From contig JAJQAK010000097.1 of NCBI GenBank assembly GCA_021203845.1, positions 9,118 to 43,545 on the forward strand: 34,428 nucleotides of DNA. Direction: 5' to 3'. Both the position numbers and the translations under genes were made by a program. Below are positions 19,283 through 28,538 of the stretch, one piece after another; within the stretch, counting starts at the first letter, position 1, and each line of letters starts with the position of its first letter. The stretch is from Clostridia bacterium (GTDB lineage: Bacteria; Bacillota; Clostridia; Christensenellales; Borkfalkiaceae). The notes below the pieces were generated by a model. It was not told the origin of the DNA. It saw nothing but the letters and a program-made list of their open reading frames with translations, and did not search any database.

Positions 19283-20182
19283 ATGAGACAGGTTTTGGTC
19301 ATATGCGGACCAACGGCGTCCGGGAAGACAGCACTTGCAGTTGAGTGCGCAAAAAGATTTGAAACTTCCATAATCTCCGCCGATTCACAGCTTGTTTACA
19401 AAGGCCTCGACATCGGCACAGCGAAGCCCACCGAGGAGGAAATGCGGGGGATAACTCACTATCTCATAGACGTCGTGGATCCTTTTTGCGAGTTCTCTGT
19501 GTCGGATTACAGAAACATGGCGAAGCCCGTCGTCGACGGGCTTATTTCCGAGGGGAAGGTCCCCGTCATATGCGGGGGAACCGGTTTTTACGTCAACTCG
19601 ATTCTTTTCGACTTCAGCTACGGTAGCGTACCCAAAGACGAAGACGTAAGAAAAAAATACGAAGAGATTAAGGCCGAGAAAGGCTCGGAATATCTATATT
19701 CCCTTCTCGTCAGTGTTGACCCGGAGAGCGCGAAAACACTCCATCCTAACGACATAAAGAGAATTATTCGTGCGCTCGAGATATACGATGTGAGCGGACA
19801 GAAGAAGTCCGATTTGAACGACGGCACGACGGCGCTTTACGACTATCTCGCCGTAGCGATAAACTTCCCGAGGGACGTTCTCTACGAACGCATAAACGCG
19901 CGTGTCGACGATATGATGCAAAAAGGCCTCGTGGACGAGGTGAAAGGACTTATCGCGGACGGATACGGGGAGTGCATGTGCATGAAGGCCATAGGATATA
20001 AAGAGGTCGCGGAAGGGTTAAAAAACAACTGGGATTCAACTACTATGCGAGACATAATTGCACAAAACACGAGAAGATTCGCAAAAAGACAGATAGCGTT
20101 TTTCAAAAAACTTCCGGGGCTCGTATGGCTTAACCAGGAAGAGGCCACGGCGGAAAGAATAGAGGATTTGATGAATGCATAA
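19283..20182 (+). CDS. miaA: tRNA dimethylallyltransferase
   Basis: VICGPTASGKTALAVECAK, IISADSQLVYKGLDIGTAKPT, GGTGFYVNS; KRQIAFFKK. Confidence 0.95.
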   Translation: MRQVLVICGPTASGKTALAVECAKRFETSIISADSQLVYKGLDIGTAKPTEEEMRGITHYLIDVVDPFCEFSVSDYRNMAKPVVDGLISEGKVPVICGGTGFYVNSILFDFSYGSVPKDEDVRKKYEEIKAEKGSEYLYSLLVSVDPESAKTLHPNDIKRIIRALEIYDVSGQKKSDLNDGTTALYDYLAVAINFPRDVLYERINARVDDMMQKGLVDEVKGLIADGYGECMCMKAIGYKEVAEGLKNNWDSTTMRDIIAQNTRRFAKRQIAFFKKLPGLVWLNQEEATAERIEDLMNA

Positions 20183-21407
20183 GCTTATTTCGGAGTGCGA
20201 AAAAGACCTCAAGGAAAGGTTTGAATATATAGAAGACATCGCCTACCAAAACCAGGTCAAGGTCATAGAGGTCTTTCGCGAGGAGAAAATCGCCGTTAGG
20301 CATTTTGCGGGCACCACGGGCTACGGCTACGGCGACGATGGAAGGGACGCGCTCGGAAGGTGCTACGCCAAATCCTTCGGGGCGGAAGCGGGAATCGTGT
20401 CGCCGCACATTCTTTCCGGCACGCACGCCCTTACAATCGCGCTTTTCGGACTTTTAAGGCCCGGGGACGAGGTTTTGTGCATTACTGGCACGCCTTACGA
20501 CACCCTTCGCGGAGTCATCTGGGGTGAGGGGAACGGTTCACTTAAAGATTATGGAGTGAAATTCGAGGTTGTTTCGCTCGCTTCTGGCGATAAGTTCGAC
20601 AAAAATGCCATAAAGCTTAAAATTAATGCATATAAAGAGGTTAAAAATAATGCGTTAAAAGTCGTCTACATCCAGCGATCCCGCGGATACGAGCTTCGTG
20701 ACGCGTTTTCCGTCGAAGAAATAGGCGATGTAATCAGCTTTGTGAGAGGTCTCGGTTTTGAAGGCTGCGTCTTCGTGGACAACTGCTACGGCGAGTTCGT
20801 CGAAAAGACCGAGCCTACTGACGTCGGCGCTGACGTAATCGTGGGTTCTCTTATAAAGAACCCGGGCGGCGGACTCGCGCCCACGGGCGGGTACATCTGC
20901 GGCAAAAAAAAATACATTGACTTAATCGGAAAGCGTCTCACGGCGCCCTCCATAGGTCTTGAGGTCGGGTCTTTCGAGCAAGGCTACAGGAATTTCTACG
21001 AGGGTCTCTTTTTGGCCCCGCACGTCGTGTCGCAGGCGATGAAGTGCAACCTCTTGATAGGACTCGCGATGGAAAGGCTCGGATACGAAAATTATCCTTC
21101 CATGGACAAGACCCCGTATGACATCACGAGGGCAATAAAGTTCGGCGACGAAAAGAAGATGCTTGACTTCGTGCGCGAGATACAGTACGCGTCGCCGGTG
21201 GACGGCTTCGTGACGTGCGAGCCTTGGGACATGCCGGGATACGACGACCCCGTGATAATGGCTGCGGGGACCTTCGTTTCGGGAGCCTCGGTGGAACTTT
21301 CCGCGGACGGGCCTGTGAAGCCCCCGTACATCGCATATTTCCAGGGCGGACTCACCTATGAACACGGGAAGTACGCTTTGGACAGGATCTTGGACAAGAT
21401 AGGCTGA
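20175..21407 (+). CDS. PLP-dependent methionine gamma-lyase / 'aluminum resistance' YnbB-like protein
   Basis: GYGYGDDGRDALGRCYAKSFGAEAGIVSPHILSGTHALTIALFGLLRPGDE; PLP-Lys region GSLIKNPGGGLAPTGGYICG. Confidence 0.85.
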   Translation: MHKLISECEKDLKERFEYIEDIAYQNQVKVIEVFREEKIAVRHFAGTTGYGYGDDGRDALGRCYAKSFGAEAGIVSPHILSGTHALTIALFGLLRPGDEVLCITGTPYDTLRGVIWGEGNGSLKDYGVKFEVVSLASGDKFDKNAIKLKINAYKEVKNNALKVVYIQRSRGYELRDAFSVEEIGDVISFVRGLGFEGCVFVDNCYGEFVEKTEPTDVGADVIVGSLIKNPGGGLAPTGGYICGKKKYIDLIGKRLTAPSIGLEVGSFEQGYRNFYEGLFLAPHVVSQAMKCNLLIGLAMERLGYENYPSMDKTPYDITRAIKFGDEKKMLDFVREIQYASPVDGFVTCEPWDMPGYDDPVIMAAGTFVSGASVELSADGPVKPPYIAYFQGGLTYEHGKYALDRILDKIG

Positions 21408-21416
21408 TTTGATATG

Positions 21417-21436
21417 CGGGCATGTGCCCGTTTTTT
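21417..21436 (+). terminator. Rho-independent terminator CGGGC-ATGT-GCCCG-TTTTTT
   Basis: GC-rich stem followed by a T tract, 10 nt after the YnbB-like stop. Confidence 0.8.
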
Positions 21437-21617
21437 CTTTTTACATATCCCGTTTAAGTATTTATAAAAGTATATAAGCCTTCTGTTTCGTTAAAGGTTC
21501 CGCATGCGATGCGAAAAGATGCTGTCGGCAGGTTTTCGAGGACTTATCGACGGGTTTTCGGACGTAAAATTCCGGTTTGAAATTTTAGTGAAATATTCAT
21601 TTTTTCGGCCGTAACTA

Positions 21618-21646
21618 TTGCATAAATGTATAAGATTCATTATAAT
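21618..21646 (+). promoter_or_regulatory. Predicted promoter of nadK-argR-recN, TTGCAT-17-TATAAT
   Basis: TTGCAT 21618-21623, TATAAT 21641-21646. Confidence 0.6.
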
Positions 21647-21673
21647 ATACGCATCGAGTGCATAAATGCATAA
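21619..21673. promoter_or_regulatory. Two ARG-box-like operators TGCATAAATGTATAA (21619-21633) and TGCATAAATGCATAA (21659-21673)
   Basis: Near-identical 15-mers (1 mismatch) exactly 40 bp apart flanking the -10; internally palindromic TGCAT-AA-ATGCA; upstream of the argR-containing operon. Confidence 0.55.
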
Positions 21674-21700
21674 AATCGTTTGCGTCCGAGCGGTGTTCTC

Positions 21701-22513
21701 ATGAAGGTCGGAATCTACTACAACAAAAACTATATATCCAATAATAAGTATTATTTAAATATTATTACGGATTATCTGGGCTCCCAGCCCGACGGATACA
21801 AAATCGTCGAGGGAGAGGGCGATCTTTCGGGCATCGGGATGCTCATGGTTTTGGGCGGCGACGGCACGATTCTGACGCTCGCCACGGCGTGCGCGGTGAG
21901 GGACATCCCCATAATGGGCATAAATTACGGGCACACGGGCTTTCTTGCCGAGTTCGACCGGACGCACGTCGAGGACGCACTCAAGATGCTTTCGAACGGT
22001 GACTACGACGTGGATTCGAGGAGCATGCTGGACATTTCGTTCAAGGGAAGACACTTTCTCGCTCTCAACGACATCGTCCTGCAGCGGTCCACGAACGGGA
22101 ACGAGTTCGTCAACACGATAGACATCACGGCCGAGATAGACGGGACGCTCGTAGACAGGTTCACCGCGGACGGGCTCATTGTGAGTACGCCCACCGGGTC
22201 TACTGGATACTCTCTTTCTGCGGGTGGCTCGATTCTCACGCCAGGAATAAACGCCTTTATGCTGACTCCCATATGCGCGCACTCGCTTCATTCGAGACCG
22301 GTTGTTTTCAGCGACAAATCGGTTCTCAAACTCTACGGCGAGGACACGCACACGGCTATTAACCTCGTCGCGGACGGGAAGATACTGGAAAACACCCGCG
22401 GCGTGGACGAAATCACCGTCACGAAGTCGGAAAGTTTCGTGAGATTCATAACGCCCAGGGGGAGCAGCTTTTTCGAGAAACTTTTATTCAAACTCAACAA
22501 ATGGAGCAAATAA
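21701..22513 (+). CDS. nadK: NAD kinase
   Basis: LMVLGGDGTILTLA, GINYGHTGFLAEF, ADGLIVSTPTGSTGYSLSAGGSI. ATG 21701 (MKVGIYYNKN) is a better start than TTG 21680. Confidence 0.93.
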   Translation: MKVGIYYNKNYISNNKYYLNIITDYLGSQPDGYKIVEGEGDLSGIGMLMVLGGDGTILTLATACAVRDIPIMGINYGHTGFLAEFDRTHVEDALKMLSNGDYDVDSRSMLDISFKGRHFLALNDIVLQRSTNGNEFVNTIDITAEIDGTLVDRFTADGLIVSTPTGSTGYSLSAGGSILTPGINAFMLTPICAHSLHSRPVVFSDKSVLKLYGEDTHTAINLVADGKILENTRGVDEITVTKSESFVRFITPRGSSFFEKLLFKLNKWSK

Positions 22514-22529
22514 ACGGGGTAAACAAATC

Positions 22530-22982
22530 ATGCGCAGATCCGCAAGACAGCAGGCTATTCTGGAAATAATAACGAGACTCGAGATAGAGACTCAGGAGGA
22601 GCTTTGCGACGAGCTCAACAAGATGAACTTCAACGTCACTCAGGCGACCGTGTCGAGAGACATAAAGGAGCTTCAGCTTTTCAAGGTGAACGGGGAGACC
22701 AAGAAGTACAAATACGCGTACGTGGACAAGGAGGACGAGGAAGTTTCCGGAAAGATGCAGAATCTTTTCAAAAACTGCACCCAGTCCATCACGGCGGCGA
22801 ACAACCTCATAGTCGTCAAGACCATGATGGGCAACGGCGGGAACGCGGGCGTTTTCGTGGATTCTCTGGGGATTGAGGGAGTCATAGGGTGCGTCGCGGG
22901 TGTGGACACGCTTCTCATCGTTGTCGACAGCAACGAGCGCACGCCGTACGTTCAGGACAAACTGAGAGAGTACCTTCTCTGA
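22530..22982 (+). CDS. argR: Arginine repressor ArgR/AhrC family
   Basis: IETQEELCDELNKMNFNVTQATVSRDIKELQLFKV (wHTH), C-terminal GCVAGVDTLLIVV oligomerisation/effector domain. Confidence 0.94.
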   Translation: MRRSARQQAILEIITRLEIETQEELCDELNKMNFNVTQATVSRDIKELQLFKVNGETKKYKYAYVDKEDEEVSGKMQNLFKNCTQSITAANNLIVVKTMMGNGGNAGVFVDSLGIEGVIGCVAGVDTLLIVVDSNERTPYVQDKLREYLL

Positions 22983-24667
22983 TGCTTTCGGGACTTCACA
23001 TAAAAAACATCGCCCTCATAGACAGGGCGGACATAGAGTTCGGGGAAGGGCTCAACGTCCTTTCCGGTGAGACCGGCTCGGGCAAGTCGGTCATTTTGGA
23101 CTGCATAAACTTCGTTCTGGGTTCCAAGGCGGACAGGAACATGATCCGCTCCGGCGAAAACGAGGCACAGGTTACGGCGGAGTTTGAGGTTGAGGAAGGA
23201 AGCTACGCTGCGGAAAAGCTTCGCGAGTTCGACATCGACTGTGAGGACGGTGGCATAATAATTTCGAGGAAATATTCCCAGGACGGGAAGGGATCAATAA
23301 AGGTGAACGGCAACGCCGTGACCGCGGCCATGCTCAAGGCCGTCACCATGCACCTCGTTGACGTTCACGGACAGAGCGAACATTTCTTTCTTCTGGACGA
23401 AAAGAACCAGCTCAAGGTCATAGACGACCTCTGTCGCGATGAAAGTGCGCCCGTGATGGGGAGACTTTCGGCGCTCGTCGGGGAAAAAAGGGAAATAAGG
23501 CGCAAGGTAAAAGAGATAGGCGGCGATGAGGCCCAGAGGGAGCGGGAGATTGACCTTCTCTCCTTCCAGATGGAGGAGTTGGAAAAGGCTAATCTTTCCG
23601 AGGGCGAGCTCGATGAGCTTTTGGAAAAAAGACACATCTTCAACAACGCGGAAAACATAGCGACCTCAATAGGAGAGGCGAAAGCCGCCATAGACGACGA
23701 CGGGGGATGCACCGAGTCGCTCTCGCTCGCGATAAAAAAGATAGCCTCCATAACCCGGTTCTCCAAATTATATGAGGAGCTTTTGGACAGGCTGGAGACG
23801 ATAAGCTCCGAGCTCGACGACGTAGCGTCTCTCGTGAGCGAGCTCTACGACGGTCTCGACTTCGACGCGGATGAGGCGGAAAGGGTGGACGAGAGAATCT
23901 CGTTCATCCGCTCGATTTTAAGAAAATACGGTTCCACCGAGGAGGCCGCGATTAAGTACCTCGAGGACGGTAAAAAGAGGCTCGATCTTCTCCTTTCCAG
24001 CGATATGCTCATGCAGCGCTACACGAAAAGGCTTGCCGAGCTCGACGACGCGATTTACGCCGCTTGCAGGGAACTTACCGATATCCGCAAAAGATACGCG
24101 GAGGACTTCTGCGGGAGAGTCGAGGGCGAGCTCAAATCTCTCAACATCCCGGACGCCAGGGTGGAAGTGGCCTTCGAGCAGTACGACGAAAAAAGTGCCG
24201 AGCTTCTTTCCGAAAACGGCTCCGACAAGGTTTCGTTCATGTTCTCCGCGAACAAAGGGGAACCGTTAAAGCCTCTCAGCAAGGTAATTTCCGGCGGCGA
24301 GATGTCGAGGTTTATGCTCGCCGTGAAAACCCAGATAAAGACCGATCCAAAGGACATTTCGACGTACATCTTCGACGAGATAGACGCGGGAATTTCCGGA
24401 CGCACCGCGAACACGATGGCGGAAAAGTTCATTGAGATTGGGAAGCGTACGCAGATTCTCTGCGTGTCGCACCTTCCGCAAGTCAGCGCGGCGAGCGACA
24501 GCCAGTATCTCATATATAAAGAGGGTGCGGAGGGCAAGACGGTCACACGTTTAAAGAGACTTTCCGACGAGGAAAAGATAGACGAGATAGTGCGTCTCAC
24601 GGGCTCCATAGACTCCAAGGCCGCGAGGGACCACGCAAAAGAGCTCGTAGAGGAGTTCCGTCACTGA
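22982..24667 (+). CDS. recN: DNA repair protein RecN
   Basis: Start ATG 22982 (overlaps argR TGA): MLSGLHIKNIALIDRADIEFGEGLNVLSGETGSGKSVILD; KVISGGEMSRFMLAVK; FDEIDAGISGRTANTMAEK; CVSHLPQVSAASD. Confidence 0.96.
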   Translation: MLSGLHIKNIALIDRADIEFGEGLNVLSGETGSGKSVILDCINFVLGSKADRNMIRSGENEAQVTAEFEVEEGSYAAEKLREFDIDCEDGGIIISRKYSQDGKGSIKVNGNAVTAAMLKAVTMHLVDVHGQSEHFFLLDEKNQLKVIDDLCRDESAPVMGRLSALVGEKREIRRKVKEIGGDEAQREREIDLLSFQMEELEKANLSEGELDELLEKRHIFNNAENIATSIGEAKAAIDDDGGCTESLSLAIKKIASITRFSKLYEELLDRLETISSELDDVASLVSELYDGLDFDADEAERVDERISFIRSILRKYGSTEEAAIKYLEDGKKRLDLLLSSDMLMQRYTKRLAELDDAIYAACRELTDIRKRYAEDFCGRVEGELKSLNIPDARVEVAFEQYDEKSAELLSENGSDKVSFMFSANKGEPLKPLSKVISGGEMSRFMLAVKTQIKTDPKDISTYIFDEIDAGISGRTANTMAEKFIEIGKRTQILCVSHLPQVSAASDSQYLIYKEGAEGKTVTRLKRLSDEEKIDEIVRLTGSIDSKAARDHAKELVEEFRH

Positions 24668-24690
24668 AGGGCGCCGCGTGCGCTTTTTAT
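24667..24690 (+). terminator. Probable terminator after recN: AAGGGCGC-CGCGT-GCGCTTTT
   Basis: 8-bp stem (two G.T pairs), 5-nt loop, then T-rich tract. Confidence 0.55.
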
Positions 24691-24788
24691 TTTGCTTTGA
24701 GAGCGGGACGGAATTTTACCCTTGTTTACAATATGTGGACGGCGGCCGGCCAGCGGTTTCCATATATGGGCATAGGTACACTAATTTC

Positions 24789-24818
24789 TTGACGGAGCCG
24801 GGGCGAATCTGCTAAAAT
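24789..24818 (+). promoter_or_regulatory. Predicted lysA promoter TTGACG-18-TAAAAT
   Basis: TTGACG 24789-24794, TAAAAT 24813-24818, upstream of lysA ATG 24851. Confidence 0.55.
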
Positions 24819-24850
24819 CATGAAGTATAACGAAGTTTGCGAGGCATGAC

Positions 24851-26191
24851 ATGAACGAACGCTCAACACTGTGCATAAAAAAAGGAGAACTCGTCATAGG
24901 CGGGTGTAAAGCGACCGAACTCGCGAAGGAGTTCGGGACGCCTCTCTATGTTTTCGACGAGGACTACATACGAAAGATGATGTCCCTTTACAAAGGCGCG
25001 ATAGAAAGGCACTATTCGGGGAACGGTCTTCCGCTTTACGCGTCCAAGGCATTTTCGTGCCTTGCGATGTATAAAATGGCGGATTCAGAGGGGCTCGGCG
25101 TGGACGTCGTGTCGGGCGGGGAGCTTTACACAGCGCACATGGCGGGCTTTCCCATGGAGAAGGTCTATATGCACGGCAACAGCAAGACGGACGAGGAGCT
25201 TAAGATGGCCGTGGATTACGGCGTAGGGACGATGGTTCTGGACTGCCTGGAGGAGGCATTGATCCTTGACCGGCTCGCGCGTGAAAAGGGAATAAAACAG
25301 AACGTCCTCATAAGGGTGAACCCCGGCGTGGAGGCACACACGCATAAATACGTGCAAACTTCCCGGCCGGACAGCAAGTTCGGCTTCCCCGTGGCGGACG
25401 GGAGCGCGCTGCGGTTCGTGAGAGAGATATTAAAGTTCGAAAATTTGAACCTACTCGGCTTCCACTGCCACATCGGCAGCCAGATTTTTGAGAAGCAGTC
25501 CTTCGTTTTGGCGGCGCAGAAGATGATGTCGTTTGTTGCCGTGGTGCAGGAGATGACGGACTATGAGGCCTCGGTCATCGACATCGGCGGGGGATTCGGG
25601 ATATACTATACTGACGAGGACCCGCGCCTTACGGAAGAGGACTACGAGTCTTACGTCGAGGCGATAGCGGAGACTCTGAAAAGCGAGGCGAAAAGGCTCG
25701 AGATAAAAGAGCCGTACCTTCTTCTGGAACCCGGAAGATCCATTGTCGGCGAGGCCGGGGTGACACTTTACACCGTGAACACCGTCAAAGACATCCCGAG
25801 GCTTAAAAGATACGTCGCAGTGGACGGCGGCATGGGTGACAACCCCAGATATGCCCTGTACCAGTCGAAATACACTGTTCTTTGCGCGAACCGCGCGGAC
25901 GCGGCCACCGAACAGATTGTGTCGATAGCGGGGAAATGCTGCGAGAGCGGCGACATCGTGGCGGCGGACGTAGCCTTACCGGAAGTAGGAAGAGGCGACA
26001 TTCTCGCGGTGCTCTCCACCGGGGCGTACAACTATTCCATGGCGTCCAACTATAACAGGAACACAATTCCGGGTGCGGTTCTCGTCAAAGACGGGAGGGC
26101 AGAGACCATAATAAAGAGACAGAGCCTTGACGACCTCGTGTGTCTCGATGTTGTGCCGGAGAGCTTTGAGAAGTCATGGGTTACTTTATAG
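24851..26191 (+). CDS. lysA: Diaminopimelate decarboxylase
   Basis: GTPLYVFDEDYIRKMM, YASKAFSCLAMYKMADSEGLGVDVVSGGELYTA, GFHCHIGSQIFE, LLEPGRSIVGEAGVTLYTV. Confidence 0.95.
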   Translation: MNERSTLCIKKGELVIGGCKATELAKEFGTPLYVFDEDYIRKMMSLYKGAIERHYSGNGLPLYASKAFSCLAMYKMADSEGLGVDVVSGGELYTAHMAGFPMEKVYMHGNSKTDEELKMAVDYGVGTMVLDCLEEALILDRLAREKGIKQNVLIRVNPGVEAHTHKYVQTSRPDSKFGFPVADGSALRFVREILKFENLNLLGFHCHIGSQIFEKQSFVLAAQKMMSFVAVVQEMTDYEASVIDIGGGFGIYYTDEDPRLTEEDYESYVEAIAETLKSEAKRLEIKEPYLLLEPGRSIVGEAGVTLYTVNTVKDIPRLKRYVAVDGGMGDNPRYALYQSKYTVLCANRADAATEQIVSIAGKCCESGDIVAADVALPEVGRGDILAVLSTGAYNYSMASNYNRNTIPGAVLVKDGRAETIIKRQSLDDLVCLDVVPESFEKSWVTL

Positions 26192-26868
26192 AGATACTGC
26201 TCTGGCTCGCGGCGGCGCTTCTCGCGGCCGTGGTGGTCTTTGTGCCGCATTATTTCGCGCACGCCTATGCAGCGTACAAATGCGGGGACTACATGCCCAA
26301 AGCGTACGGAAGGGTGACGCTCAACCCCATGAAACACTTCGACGTGTTAGGCTTTATTATGCTCGCGCTCGTGGGTTTCGGCTGGGGCAAACCTCTCGAG
26401 GTGAATCCGTCCAACTTCCGACACTACAAAAGGGGACTGGTGACATACGGGATAGCGGGGATGATTACCAACTTCGTGGTCGCTATCTTTTGTTACGCCC
26501 TTTACGCGCTCGTCGTCGCGTACATGAAAAGCTCTTACCTCGAGTATTTCCTTTACACGCTCTTTTTGCTGATGTACTCGAGGAGCATGTACTTTTTCGT
26601 GATAAATTTATTGCCGTTTCCTCCGCTGGACGGATACATCGTGGTGGAGGCCGCGACGAAGCCATGGAACAAGTTCCGTGAGTTTTGCGCGAAATACGGA
26701 CAGACGATATTTCTCGTCCTTATAATAGAGTGCTTCGCGTGCAGGATTCTGTCGGAGTTTCTACCCGTCATAAACTACGCGAACATTCTGGGATACATAG
26801 GCTATTTTGCGACGGACTACGTCGGCTGGCCGATAATGAAGCTTTGGAGCCTCGTTATACCGATATAG
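26176..26868 (+). CDS. M50-family (site-2-protease-like) membrane protein with degenerate zinc motif
   Basis: Multiple TM helices; VPHYFAHAYAAYKCGDYMPKAYGRVTLNPMKHFD (usual HExAH...GRxTLNPxxHxD) and FFVINLLPFPPLDGY (usual NLLPxPPLDG). Overlaps the lysA 3' end by 16 nt. Confidence 0.82.
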   Translation: MGYFIEILLWLAAALLAAVVVFVPHYFAHAYAAYKCGDYMPKAYGRVTLNPMKHFDVLGFIMLALVGFGWGKPLEVNPSNFRHYKRGLVTYGIAGMITNFVVAIFCYALYALVVAYMKSSYLEYFLYTLFLLMYSRSMYFFVINLLPFPPLDGYIVVEAATKPWNKFREFCAKYGQTIFLVLIIECFACRILSEFLPVINYANILGYIGYFATDYVGWPIMKLWSLVIPI

Positions 26869-26880
26869 GGAAGGTGCCGA

Positions 26881-27741
26881 ATGGCTGAAGAAGAAGATAA
26901 CAAAACGGAAGAAACCAAAGACGAGACCGCGACCGAAGCAGTATTCGAGTCGGACGTCGACTACACGACTGTCCTCGACAATTTCGAAGGTCCTCTCGAT
27001 CTTCTTTTGCACCTCATAAACACGGCGAAGATAAACATAGAGGACGTTTTCGTGTCCAAGGTCACGGATCAGTTTCTTTCCTATATAGACTACATGAAGT
27101 CTCAGCCGAGCCGTGACGTCGACAAGGAAAGCGAATACCTCGCGATAGCCGCGCAGATAATATATCTCAAATCCAAGAGCATGCTTCCTTCCATTGACGA
27201 GTATGAGGAGGACTATGTGACTCCTTTGGACGAGGAACAGCAGGAGTTCATAGACAGGCTCAAAAAGAGACAGCTCGAGCTCATCCGCGAGGAAGCGGAA
27301 AAGCTAAAAGAGCAGGAGATGTTCGGTTTTGTCTACAAAGACCCCGAGGACAAGTTCATGACTCCTAAGGTGGTGTACAGGGACCTCACGGTTGACGGGC
27401 TTTTACAGGCGTTCGCGAGAATGATGCTCAGAAATGAGTCTCTCAAAAGGGAAGAGGAAAGCTCGCAAAAGGAGATTCCCAAGGACATCTACACCGTTGC
27501 GGACAAGATACGGTTCATAAGGGGTTGCGTCATAGAAAAAGGGGAGATTGCCTTTGAGTCGCTTTTTGACAGCTATTCCAAAAACGAGGTCATAACGACC
27601 TTTCAGGCCATCTTGGAGATGCTCAAGCTCCAGTACATCATGGTGGAGCAGGAGGACGAGTTTTCCGACATAACAATAAAGCTTAACCCCGAATGGGATT
27701 TGAAGGAGGTGGAAGATGAAGAAATTGAGCAATACGATTGA
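26881..27741 (+). CDS. scpA: Segregation and condensation protein A
   Basis: DNFEGPLDLLLHLINTAKINIEDVFVSKVTDQFLSYID, YLAIAAQIIYLKSKSMLP. Confidence 0.94.
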   Translation: MAEEEDNKTEETKDETATEAVFESDVDYTTVLDNFEGPLDLLLHLINTAKINIEDVFVSKVTDQFLSYIDYMKSQPSRDVDKESEYLAIAAQIIYLKSKSMLPSIDEYEEDYVTPLDEEQQEFIDRLKKRQLELIREEAEKLKEQEMFGFVYKDPEDKFMTPKVVYRDLTVDGLLQAFARMMLRNESLKREEESSQKEIPKDIYTVADKIRFIRGCVIEKGEIAFESLFDSYSKNEVITTFQAILEMLKLQYIMVEQEDEFSDITIKLNPEWDLKEVEDEEIEQYD

Positions 27742-28435
27742 GGCCCTAGTCTTCGCCTCGGGCGACCCCGTGCCCGTCAAATACATTGTCGAAAAGCTCG
27801 GCGTCTCCGCGAAGGAAGTGAACGCCGCGATAGACGAACTCAAGCTAAAATACGACGACGAGAGTGGCATTATGCTTCAGGTCTTCGACGGAAAGCTCCG
27901 TTTCGCGTCCAGTCCCAAATACAAGGACGAAATCTCCGCGGTAATCACTCCGATTGTCGAAAAAGAGTTCACGAAGACCATATTGGAGTGCTCTGCGCTC
28001 ATAGCGTATAAGCAGCCCGTGACGCGTTCCGAGCTTGAGGACATAAGGGGGACGAGCTGCGACTACGCCATACACACACTTTTGGATCTAGAGATGATAG
28101 AACCGTGCGGGAGACGCGACACAATAGGAAAGCCGATTGAGTACCGCACCACCCCGAAGTTTCTCGTGCGCTTCGGTCTGAACTCCATAGAGGACCTTCC
28201 CGATTACGACGAGCTAATGGCGCAGATAGCGGAAACCAACAGCAACCTTGCTCCGGCCGAGGACTCGACATATCTTTACAGGAAGGACGAGTACGTGGAA
28301 GGGGAGGACGAAGGCGATGCGAAATCTTCCAGAAAGTCCGGAAAGAGAAAGCAAAAAGACGACGACATAGGAAAGGCGGATTCCGACGTTCCGGAGTTTC
28401 TGTCGAACGAGGAGATAGTCATAAAGATAGACTGA
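27716..28435 (+). CDS. scpB: Segregation and condensation protein B
   Basis: IEALVFASGDPVPVKYIVEKLG, ALIAYKQPVTRSELEDIRGTSCDYAIHTLLDLEMIEPCGRRDTIGKPIEYRTTPKFLVRFGL; overlaps scpA by 26 nt. Confidence 0.94.
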   Translation: MKKLSNTIEALVFASGDPVPVKYIVEKLGVSAKEVNAAIDELKLKYDDESGIMLQVFDGKLRFASSPKYKDEISAVITPIVEKEFTKTILECSALIAYKQPVTRSELEDIRGTSCDYAIHTLLDLEMIEPCGRRDTIGKPIEYRTTPKFLVRFGLNSIEDLPDYDELMAQIAETNSNLAPAEDSTYLYRKDEYVEGEDEGDAKSSRKSGKRKQKDDDIGKADSDVPEFLSNEEIVIKID

Positions 28436-28469
28436 TTGACGATTTCGATATTTTTTGTGTCGCCACAAT

Positions 28470-28493
28470 GGCCCCAGATGTGGGGTCTTTTTT
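28470..28493 (+). terminator. Rho-independent terminator GGCCCCA-GATG-TGGGGTC-TTTTTT
   Basis: 7-bp stem, tetraloop, T6 after scpB. Confidence 0.8.
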
Positions 28494-28538
28494 AATTTAC
28501 GTAAGAAACAAATTTTTAAAATATTTGAAAAACCCGGT

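Noticed and set aside
22889-22981. N-terminal extension of recN (MRRGCGHASHRC...) and extension of thiI from 10485
   Set aside because: Out-of-frame readings of argR and cysteine desulfurase coding sequence; the true starts are at 22982 and 10662.
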